64,000 nucleotides of DNA. Source: Crossaster papposus. Its lineage: Eukaryota > Echinodermata > Asteroidea > Velatida > Solasteridae. The position numbers and the translations under genes are program-made. Below are positions 56,801-64,000 of the stretch, piece by piece. The DNA lies in contig JBAIAA010000747.1 of NCBI GenBank assembly GCA_037893245.1, positions 372,001 to 436,000 of the forward strand. Reading direction: 5' to 3'. Every line of letters starts with the position of its first letter. Position 1 is the stretch's first letter. The notes under the pieces are model-generated. The model searched no databases. It was not told where the DNA came from and saw only the letters and a program-made list of their open reading frames with translations.

Positions 56801-59800
56801 TTCAAATTTTGTATGAAAGTAAAAGCATATGTTAAGCCCCCCCCTTTCTGAAAAAAATGTGTAAGGCTAAATATAACCACTCACTTGAATCGTCAGCTGT
56901 TTTACAACCAGCCACAATTTTTCCAGCAAATTCTCCTTCTCAGTCTGTTTGTCTTTTCCGGCCATCTTGCATTTTTCGGCCACGCCCAATCTACGTGGTT
57001 CTTGCCCCATAGGATTAGCTGTCTGCTGTGAAATGGTCGACGATTGCTGTTGGATTCGTTGGGAAGATTGGTTTTTGTCCGCAGAAGTTATTTTCACTCT
57101 CTGAACACTGCTTGAACCTAAAAATATAAATATGACAAAAAGTCAATATGAAAATCTCCGAGAAATTGTCATTGTTAAAAAACCTTTAAAAGGATAACCT
57201 ACCTTCTGACGAATGTAGCTTCGTCACAGATCTTTGATTCTTGCGACTGCTCACATTATCTGCGACCTTTGACCTTACTTGACCTCTGGGCTGGTACAGC
57301 AGCCATGTGTAGATGATCGGGTCAACACATGCAGAAGTTCCTTGAATATCAAAAAGGAAAACTCCGGAAGATACTGACAGAAAAAAATGAGAAAAAAAGG
57401 GATTAGTAGCACAAAATAACGAAAATCGAGGCACAAAATAATGAAACTTGTTTTTATTAAATAGTTCAAAGGAGGATAATTAAATTTAACAAACCTTCTG
57501 AGGTCTGATCTGATTCAGACAGTCTTGGAATTTGAATGGTAAATGTTATCAGGTCCATAACATCAAGCTGGGATTGACTGTACTGCTGTTTCGTGAAGCT
57601 TTTATGGTGGAACAAATCTGAGGTGTCTACTGGGCCATGAAACAGTGGGGTGTCACTTGCCCTACCTTGATCTAAAAAAGAGAACATTTCTGGTCAGCTG
57701 TAAAATCTTGTAAAATTTGTAAAATGTTTGTATTCAACTCAAAAATATAAAAGTGGTATATAGTTGACCAAAGTTAATTTTTGTTGTAGTGAGTCAGGTG
57801 CATTTTTGCTAACTACTTACCTAACGCTTGCACTGTGATCTGGGCTTGGCTCAGGGTACCAGACATAGCCTGTGTTAGTCTCGTCTGAGTGAATTTGACT
57901 TCCAGGCTGTTGAGAGATGCTTGCAGTACAGGCTGTCCTGATGGGAAGGCTTTGACTATGAATAAAAAAGAAAGAAAGTTATGAATATTCAATTAGCTAA
58001 AATGAATATTCAATTTAGATGATGATTTGCATATGTATAGAGTACGACTATATGAAATCAAAATAGCATGGTTTAACACCAGATGGTTTGAAGACGTCCT
58101 CCAATAGACTGGTTCCGGCGAGTCTGGCCGCCTCCACCTCGGGATGCCTACTAGTCCAGCTACTGCACACATGTAGCATCAGTAGACACTGTGCTTTGGT
58201 CGCGTTGCATGACATACTGGGCAATTCGAACATTAACTCCGAATAAACAAGATTTTTGTCTTTCCTGAAAGATAAACAAAAAACACAGTTTGTCATGAAT
58301 TTTAGTAATCTTTAACAGTTTGGTTATGTTGATGGCCAATTTTTTTGAGATTCAAATTTGTTGAGCAAATTCTGAAGTTTTTCAAAACTCACCAGTAAAC
58401 AGGCAACACGAGTTCCTTGTGGTACAATGCAGCACTCCAGGAGGGCATGATGGGAAGAATTGGGGGTGAAAGGTCGCTGCTGGGGTCAATGAAGGTCAAA
58501 CCAAACTGGCAGCCAAAGATCTGTCGGAGTGAGTGACATTCAAGTTGAGAAAAGATTTTACAAATCTGGGAATTTGTGTTCACATTATCTAAATCTCTTC
58601 ACAAATCCAGTCTAAACAATTGGCAGGTTTTAGTCCATTATTGAAATTACAGGCATCCAATAAAATAGCACTGCTCGATTCCCAAGTGACGATCCCTCAG
58701 GCAGTGAATGAGATAAGTACAACAAATGTAAGCTGGTTCTTTTTGGGACCGTACACAAATGTTTGTATTTGCTAAAATCAAATCTTCTCTTTTTGAATTG
58801 TTACCTTGTAGTATTTATGAGAGTAGCAGTGGTGCATAAGTTTGGAGCTACGATCGTTGAGAGGCATTTGACTGACTGGTTGTATGAGACGTCTTGCATA
58901 CATAGGTTCTGTACTCTGAAAGTCAATCCTATCGGTTTGAAGACATAGCGTCGGGATGGAGATAGCTTCTTGAAAGCTTGTGTCCTGAAAAATAGGTGTT
59001 ATCTTAAAGCGTTAGCGAGATGATTATAAGGAGTCTATAACATTAAACTCTGAAAAGTTGCACAGAAACGCCCCTACAAGGTTTATTTTGTCTAATGGAA
59101 AATCTGCGTTACTGAAACTAACTTCATACGGTAAATGACGTGTGCTCAAAAGAACAAGTTTGAAATTGAGTAAGAGAGGAATGTTTTTGGATGTATAGAT
59201 GATTTTGAACCTGTTTTGTTGTAGTTGGGATCTTAGATGAGCTGTAGTATGGATGCTGTGCCGATGGGAAGAGAATGTACAGATTGAGTAGAGTCAGGTG
59301 GGTTGAGCGAGACGGTACACAATCCTCAAGAGTCGTCACTTGCTCCGGAGTGGCCGATGGCCGATACTCATTCACAATTTCTGCCAAAATTTAACAAAAA
59401 ATAATAAATCAAACCTTAAATGGAGTAAATATTGCATTTTTGCAAAGTTATATGGTTTTTCAACCAATAGAATCTAGTGTATAGATAAAGTCCATCTCTG
59501 ATGCAAGACTCTTATGTTTTTTATTTTAATGAAAACGATTTCGCAGCAAAAACTGTAAGTCTTAGGATGATGTAGACTTGCTGAAAACAATCCTGCTTAG
59601 GGACATATATAGGTGAACTCAAGATTCATCTGATTCTACCATCATTAATATGGGTGTGGCACTCAAAGTGCTGTTTCACATTCAACGATAAGCCCCGCCC
59701 ACATTGGTTTGAGCACATTTCCCGTGATGCTTTTGACCTAGTTTAACCTGGATACCGTGGTCACCTGATCAAATGTCTTGATCTAATTGCTCGATAAGAA

Positions 59801-62800
59801 GGAACGACCCATTACCTGGTTGAGGGGTGCTGTAAGGTTCGTACTCGTGATCCATCGCGCATTCCACAAACTTTATCAGCCTGTGAACCACATCGCTGCC
59901 GACTACCAGTTTGGCGGGATTGATTAGAAATCGCTTGCTTGACGTCTCCTTAATGTCGAAGATGGGATCGGAATCGTCAGCGCTGTGATTGGACGATCGA
60001 CTCGACGAATCGCCAGCTAGAACGACAGCAGCAAATTGAGAAGAAAGGGTTCCACTGAAAACTACTTAAACAATTAAACTACTCAAAAGAATGGCCAAGT
60101 CTAGGGGCTAAGTCTAGGGACAACAATTTGCTTTGCATGAAAAATCTTCCTTGGCAAAAAACAGGGTTACATAACCAAGTATTGATTATTGTTAGTGACT
60201 GGTATTTAGCTGGTTTTTGCTTTAGTATGAAAAGCACATGAAGTTTTGTCTGGTAACCTGCTCTTACCGAGCAAGACTTGTTTGTGCTAAGCAAATTTCT
60301 GTGCTTAGATGTTATATGAAATTAGCCCCAGATCAGGCATTTGTGGCTAGGACATCCTGTTTTAGCCACCTCAGAAAACAGCCGTAGCGACAGCTTAAAC
60401 AAATTCAGAAAAAATAACCCACCCTTTTTGTTTCCCGTCATTTCGGCCACAAATAGGTAGTCAGTCCAGACGGCACCAAACCGCCGAGTCGCCAACGCCT
60501 CGCTGTACGTATCCTGGTGGGTGGCCCATTCCAGAATGAAGGGCGCCCTCTGCTGTCTGTTCTCAGGACAGTTCTCGTCGAATAGAGAATTGGTGAGGTA
60601 ATTGGTGCGTTTCTGGTTGTAGTCGGGAGTGCCACAATTTAAGAAGTAAGACCTCTACACACATAAATTATGGAATCATATTTGTGACCAGACCAGACAA
60701 AATGTATTCAAAGGAAATAATCATTGTTTAAAACTTTCTATGTGCAAAATAACTCGCCACATTCTGGTAAAAACCTACATCAGGGCCCAATTAATCACGC
60801 ACACAAATTTCCTAAGCATGAAAATTAACCGCTTAGCAAAAACAGGTTATCAGCTAAAATATCGTTCAATTTAATTGGTTTGTGACTGGTTCACTGCTCA
60901 TTTTTGCTTAGTACACATATTTGCAAAGATATAATTTCTGCTTAATTGGTCCCGGGTGACTGACTTGACACCTGTTCGAGTCTCACCTGATCGATCATCC
61001 CTGGTGCTTGGTCATCTTCACTGGTGACCACTCCACACACGCAATCTCCCATCACCGACGCAGTTATGTAACTGAACCCCATCTGGTGTACGAAGAACTC
61101 CTCCCCTTGCATTAGAATCTCAATGGCTGAGCCAGACAGTTCCATTCTTAGCAACGGGTAGGTTTTAAGCTTGGCGGAAGGGGTGGAGTAAACTGGATGG
61201 TTGGTTGATATTTCTTTTGTCAGCTGAAAAAGAAATTTTAGAAGGGTCTTTTCAAACATCCCTACTTCATCATCAGCCTCATTTTAAATTTGATGATATT
61301 TTTGTGGAATGTTGGAGTAAAAACACAAGCTTGCTTGTGTTTTGTTACCTTGAATGTGATGTGCGCTCTGTTGCAGTACAAACCAACTGACAATATCGGA
61401 TTGGGTCGTTTCTCCCTCCGTTTAAAGCCACCCGTTTCATCTTCATCATCATAGTACAGGAGATCTGGAACGTAGGACCACGCCCACGAGGCCCAGCCCT
61501 CAGAACTGGGATCTTCAGCCTGGTTGGAATCTGCTAAAGGTCAAAAATAAAATGTCAAAGTTCAAAGTTTTAAATTGATGGTAGTTAGGGTTATAAAACT
61601 CAATTGCATCACTTTATATTTTTCATAATAGCCAAATTGCGAAACTTCTATTTCAAGTCTTAAATTCTACTAGCTCTGATGATGAAAGGAAATGTTTCCT
61701 TTAAAACCCTAACTACTCATGATGATGAGTTACTAGGAACCTTCCTCATCCTTGCAAATCCCAACAACCTTTGCTATTAAACAGCTGGACTCCATCAAAC
61801 CCTTGTTTTGGAGTTTGGCTGAAAGGAATTTTCAAGGTAGAAAAACATTTTTCCGTTCGTTGAAAATCGAGGTTCAGCGCATTCACCTGGTTTTGTATCC
61901 GATTTAATGGCATCCATTGCAGCAGTCTGGTCTCCTGACTCCCTGAGTTTGTTCCCTTGATCTAACGTGCCGTAGTATAATTCAACGAGCAGTTGTAGCA
62001 ATCTGAGAAACATTGGTAGCTGTGTGTCGGACAAAGACATGTCCAGTTGCTCACAATATACGTTCATTTTAATAACTGACGGTCTCTTGGTGTTCAAGCT
62101 GGCATACATCATGTGCATACGCAGCAACACGGCACAACGATACACTATCGGTTCCTGATAAATCTCAATCTTTCCACTTCCGTTCCTCTTGTCAAGACAA
62201 ACCGTGAGATCTGAAAACTCACAAACTCGTCTCAGGACCAACTCAGGTAAACTCAGTTCAGTAAACGCTGACTGCCAGTCCGCGTTAACGGCAAACGACT
62301 TGGCCGATTTGACATTCACAGACAGAACAATGTCATCCTCCACATACTTCAAAATCAGATTTTTGATGACGAGCGTTACATTATTGATAACGCGATTCAT
62401 CAGCGACTGCACATAACCCGGAGGTAAATCCTGATCCTGTTTTTCATACTTTTGTTTGGCTTTACTGGCAATGTCTGTCTTACTCTTACTAACCAAACTT
62501 AATTGCGACGAAGCACTGTCACTGTCATGCTCCTCGAAACCCTCATCTCGAAGCTTTAAAGCACATTCGACCGTATTAATCGTAATGACAACCGGCTCAT
62601 ACCCGAGTCTAGTCCATGGAACATGAATGCGTAACTCGTGGATGTGTCCACTAATGAACGTCAACGGAAGGTTAAGCTCTTGTTCTAAGACGTCTAATCG
62701 AAGGTCAAGTTTAGTGAGGACCAGGTCACCGCCCCAGAGCGACAGTTGCAGATCTTCGGGTTTGAGATTCTTGATGTACTTGTCCACGTAGCCGAGGAGG

Positions 62801-62826
62801 AACGGGGATATGTACGACTCAAGCAT
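38831..62826 (-). CDS. VPS13B: VPS13B (bridge-type lipid transfer protein), complete, 49 coding exons
   Basis: Giant chorein-family protein that makes a hydrophobic groove for bulk lipid movement; VPS13B acts at the Golgi and early endosomes. Coding exons: 62826-61887, 61533-61349, 61223-60987, 60654-60423, 60016-59816, 59380-59213, 58984-58805, 58520-58393, 58264-58080, 57956-57821, 57671-57495, 57373-57203, 57117-56885, 56777-56552, 56141-55924, 55805-55342, 55014-54244, 54109-53894, 53669-53549, 53420-52694, 52482-52339, 51907-51734, 51477-51244, 51156-50876, 50629-50479, 50245-50052, 49867-49689, 49218-49037, 48849-48712, 48609-48406, 48269-48105, 47652-47497, 46880-46617, 46349-46269, 46135-45960, 45603-45421, ~45080-44797, 44541-44359, 44221-44087, 43976-43680, 43429-43222, 43123-42906, 42686-41600, 41080-40914, 40790-40620, 40430-40257, 39746-39657, 39531-39282, 39169-38831. 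The total is about 4,140 codons (human 4,022). The N-terminus (NLKPEDLQLSLWGGDLVLTK, then SGHIHELRIHVPWT) is the chorein domain and is diagnostic for VPS13B. The C-terminus has the ATG2-like segment (GVVIKPLGGAAEFVSQTG). The exon starting near 45080 is the least certain. Confidence 0.96.
39800..40178. repeat. 34-bp minisatellite in a VPS13B intron
   Basis: About 11 copies of GTAACAGGCAGGGTGGTTTG followed by GGGCAGTACAGG(G/A). The Cys/Pro-rich reverse ORF is produced by the repeat. Confidence 0.95.
41218..41320. mobile_element. Short foldback MITE, GGCCGTTTTCCAAACCC family, copy 4
   Basis: GGGCCGTTTTCAAAACCCCAG at the left, CTTTGGCAATGGTGATGGAG inside, AAGATGGGGCTTGG at the right. In a VPS13B intron, directly next to a SINE. 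Confidence 0.75.
41322..41445 (-). mobile_element. tRNA-derived SINE, copy 4
   Basis: On the minus strand: B-box-like GGCTTCAATCCC, then TTTTGGGCAAGACACTTTAC, TACAATTGCC and TCTCCAACCAGGAATATGAA. The order matches the copy at 55.05 kb. Confidence 0.7.
45201..45398 (+). mobile_element. TTAA-type MITE, AACCAGTTCGCGCC family, copy 3
   Basis: TTAA-ACAGTTCGCGCCGGGATT at the left, GACGCGAACTGGTTA at the right. The interior CAGGCCGGTATCTGTGGGTA matches copies 1 and 4. Internally deleted (198 bp). In the VPS13B intron between exons 45603-45421 and ~45080. Confidence 0.85.
45671..45912 (+). mobile_element. TTAA-type MITE, AACCAGTTCGCGCC family, copy 4
   Basis: Full length, 242 bp, intact TTAA on both sides. 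The interior is collinear with copy 1. In the next VPS13B intron upstream of copy 3, only 270 bp away. Confidence 0.9.
47259..47483. mobile_element. Foldback element built of AAGTCC repeats
   Basis: The ends CAGAGTTGTATTCGAGTCCC and GGGACTCAAATACAACTCTG are inverted. The interior has repeated AAGTCC on one side and GGACTT on the other. It ends about 14 bp from the VPS13B exon 47652-47497. Confidence 0.75.
47770..48090. repeat. Dispersed ~60-bp repeat, three copies
   Basis: Copies of GCACACGCATCTAT(G/A)GTAATG and ACTGCAGCCACTT with ACACGTGTGTAA and AAGCC, spaced about 110 bp. The last ends close to the donor of the exon at 48269-48105. Related to 2.4-2.56 kb and 49.95 kb. Confidence 0.65.
48303..48365 (+). 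mobile_element. TTAA-type MITE, AACCAGTTCGCGCC family, copy 5 (fragment)
   Basis: TTAG-CCAGTTCGCGTCAGGATT followed by TTTTGACATTGATCGGATCT. Only the 5' ~60 bp remains. In a VPS13B intron. Confidence 0.7.
49950..50045. repeat. Dispersed ~60-bp repeat, another copy
   Basis: ACACGGGTCTATGGGAAGCGG and AGGTGTGTGTAAATTGTAGCC lie just beside the donor of the exon 50245-50052. Confidence 0.5.
50660..50769. mobile_element. Short foldback MITE, GGCCATTTTCCAAACCCC family, copy 5 (best copy)
   Basis: The left end GGCCATTTTCCAAACCCCAG mirrors the right end CTGGGGTTTGAAAAATGGCC. The interior ACCATTGCCAAACTGCATAA is shared with copy 3. In a VPS13B intron. Confidence 0.85.
51548..51712. mobile_element. GGGCCCAATTTC / GCTTAC-family foldback fragment
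   Basis: CTGGGCCCAATTTCCTGGCTCTGCTTAC followed by scattered TTGCTTA and TGTGCTTAC motifs. Related to the elements at 32.0, 60.1 and 60.8 kb. Confidence 0.5.
52483..52693 (-). other. VPS13B: GC-AG intron in VPS13B
   Basis: The donor reads AGAG then GCAAGT. The next exon (AGTTATC...) is in frame only if the GC donor is used. The nearby GT would give a stop codon after three codons. Confidence 0.75.
54185..54240. repeat. 7-bp tandem repeat (GGTTAAA / GGTTGAA)n
   Basis: About eight copies, ending a few bases from the donor of exon 55014-54244. Confidence 0.85.
55045..55310 (+). mobile_element. tRNA-derived SINE, copy 5 (most complete)
   Basis: The tRNA-like head has CGTAGCTTCATGGTCTGAGC (A-box-like) and GCGGGTTCGAGTCC (B box). 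The body has CTAGGGCAAGGCACTTTCAC, TCCACCCAGGAGTAAATAGG, TACCTGTGAGGGC and GCTGCTTTGCGCC, then CAGCTGTATACTTCCC. In a VPS13B intron. Confidence 0.8.
56155..56415. repeat. 10-bp tandem repeat (TACTACATTG / TATTACATTG)n against a VPS13B acceptor
   Basis: About 25 copies. The TATTA variant sits at both ends and TACTA in the centre. The array reaches to within about 15 bp of the acceptor of the exon starting at 56141. Spurious Tyr/Leu/His/Cys ORFs run through all three frames. Confidence 0.95.
60098..60330. mobile_element. GCTTAGCA-family foldback element
   Basis: TTGCTTTGCATGAAAAATCTTCC, TTAGCTGGTTTTTGCTTTAG, GAGCAAGACTTGTTTGTGCT and AAGCAAATTTCTGTGCTTAG, ending ATGAAATTAGCCCC. The same order as 31994-32182. 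In a VPS13B intron. Confidence 0.65.
60784..60950. mobile_element. GCTTAGCA-family foldback element
   Basis: GGGCCCAATTAATCACGC at the left and GCTTAATTGGTCCCGGG at the right, with TAAGCATGAAAATTAACC and CGCTTAGCAAAAACAGG inside. In a VPS13B intron. Confidence 0.65.
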
Positions 62827-63694
62827 GATGGCAGAGACCTAGGGGAAGAGGACAGCGTGATAAAGCACTTTATTCACTATCCTCAAAGAAACACTACAAA
62901 AAACAAAACACAAATCAAACTTAGTATGCTGACAATCACATAAAACTATGAAGTTTTTCTTTAAATTGTTTTAGTATCATAAATTAATTATGACATAATC
63001 ATTCATTGTTCTATATTTGTTTACCTTAGGATTGGGGCAATATAGAAAATGGGAAAGGTTGCATAAAATAGAATGCATGAAAGCCACTACAAAGTAAAAA
63101 TCAAACTTAACGTTAAATGTTACTGTTAGTTTTTGTTACATTTTAAATTGAACTTAATTTTTTATTACAGATTTATGGCTAGAAAATTGCACATATATTT
63201 TCTTATATTTATATGTCATGAATGCTTCCTCATTCCCAAAATGTTCTACTAATAAATCCAAGTACATGTACCTAATAATTCTTAGAAAACAAATCAATTA
63301 AGTTGATCAAATAATTATTACAATACCCCTACCACCAGTAATTATTACAATACCCCTACCACCAGTACCAGCATTATACACGCCACGCCCCCCCCCCCTC
63401 CATATCTATTTCTGCACTCTGCATGTGTACGCAATGCCCAGAAAGACGTGCCGACTTTAATTTAAAAATAAGTACATGTACTTGTCTTATTTCGAAGAAA
63501 CTGGCAACGACTTTAAAAATTATGAGCCTAAAAATCATGTCGTACATATAAACCAAGATACTCTCCAGTTAATCTGTATAAATTAATTGTGATATTATAA
63601 ATAAATAAAGTTTAAAAGATACCAACTCAAGTTCCAGTCCACGTAGCTAGCTCGATCTCGATCAATCAATCATGCATGTAGGTCGCCATCTTGT
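62827..63694 (-). promoter_or_regulatory. VPS13B: VPS13B spliced 5' leader and probable start region
   Basis: The ATG exon is preceded by a good acceptor (CTTCCCCTAG then GTCTCTGCCATC ATG, exon from 62838), so an untranslated exon lies upstream. CAAGATGGCGACC (minus strand, 63682-63694) fits a YY1-type initiator often found at start sites. A donor-like GTATCT follows near 63620. The intron between is A/T-rich. Inference from motifs only. Confidence 0.45.
63290..63370. repeat. Two-copy tandem duplication
   Basis: AATTATTACAATACCCCTAC plus CACCAGT occurs twice, 32 bp apart, in the VPS13B leader intron. Confidence 0.85.
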
Positions 63695-63699
63695 AAATG

Positions 63700-64000
63700 T
63701 TTATTTACGATGGTTATAACATTTTACAATAGGGTCTAATTGATATAAAAATTAAAACAATAAAGTCAAGCACACATAAACTATAACAATTGAATTATAT
63801 AAATAATTATATTGTTAGAAATATTCTTCTTTTTTTAAATTTATATAAATTGTTCACCATAGGAAGAAGAATTTGCACAATATTGACCCGCCTAAAATAT
63901 ATCGCCCCGCCTAAAAAGTAGACTAGTCTAACGGCTATTACTTTGCCAGAAAATATTACCTGCAATTTTTGTGGATTGAGAACAGCAAGCAAGGTCAAAG
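63700..64000. other. Right-edge stretch
   Basis: A/T-rich. On the minus strand a short open frame (TLLAVLNPQKLQ) ends at a CAG-GTAATA donor at about 63959, which could be an exon of a gene entering from the right or a far-upstream leader. Not supported further. Confidence 0.2.

Noticed and set aside
63807..63998. Exon of a new gene at the right edge
   Set aside because: Only a 12-residue frame before a donor is visible; too little to support a gene.
1..64000. A novel multi-gene system (operon, defence or biosynthetic cluster)
   Set aside because: All recognised genes are conserved single-copy eukaryotic families with separate roles. I found no unexplained gene set with shared signals.

Overview
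This is eukaryotic nuclear DNA: intron-rich genes with GT-AG splicing, A/T-rich introns, many short interspersed and foldback repeats, and minisatellites. The predicted proteins align closely with vertebrate orthologues, but the genes are compact and the repeat content (tRNA-derived SINEs, several MITE families, a class A GPCR in one exon) looks like a marine invertebrate deuterostome. An echinoderm is my best guess. That placement is inference from general resemblance, not from a marker gene.

Layout, left to right. (1) 213-6107, minus: RPN2 (ribophorin II, an oligosaccharyltransferase subunit), 12 coding exons seen, 3' end beyond the left edge. (2) 6.1-18.7 kb: a gene-poor stretch with one plus-strand intronless two-TM protein with a C-terminal PPxY (8314-8955), one minus-strand single-exon class A GPCR (13216-14268), several MITEs and a G-rich minisatellite. 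(3) 18771-27036, minus: INTS9 (Integrator subunit 9), 19 coding exons, complete. (4) 27265-30834, plus: a METTL27-like methyltransferase, 5 exons, head-to-head with INTS9 over a 228-bp shared promoter. (5) 32217-36797, minus: an E2F1/2/3-type transcription factor, 8 coding exons, 419 aa, including a minor-class (U12, AT-AC) intron. (6) 38831-62826, minus: VPS13B, 49 coding exons and about 4,140 codons, apparently complete, with a spliced 5' leader.

The genes are ordinary conserved housekeeping or regulatory genes. I see no operon-like or defence-like system and nothing that makes them one pathway: glycosylation (RPN2), snRNA and promoter-proximal transcription control (INTS9), cell-cycle transcription (E2F) and lipid transport at the Golgi/endosome (VPS13B).

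The interesting structure is in gene architecture and repeats. It includes an AT-AC intron in E2F, an INTS9 splice acceptor lying inside a transposon terminal repeat, a five-copy TTAA-flanked MITE family, minisatellites grown up against splice sites, a duplicated exon end with a second live-looking donor, first coding exons of only 9 and 10 nt, and candidate E2F autoregulatory sites. Exon coordinates were derived by hand from reading frame, splice dinucleotides and remembered family alignments; they may be off by one or two bases where phase was not checked.
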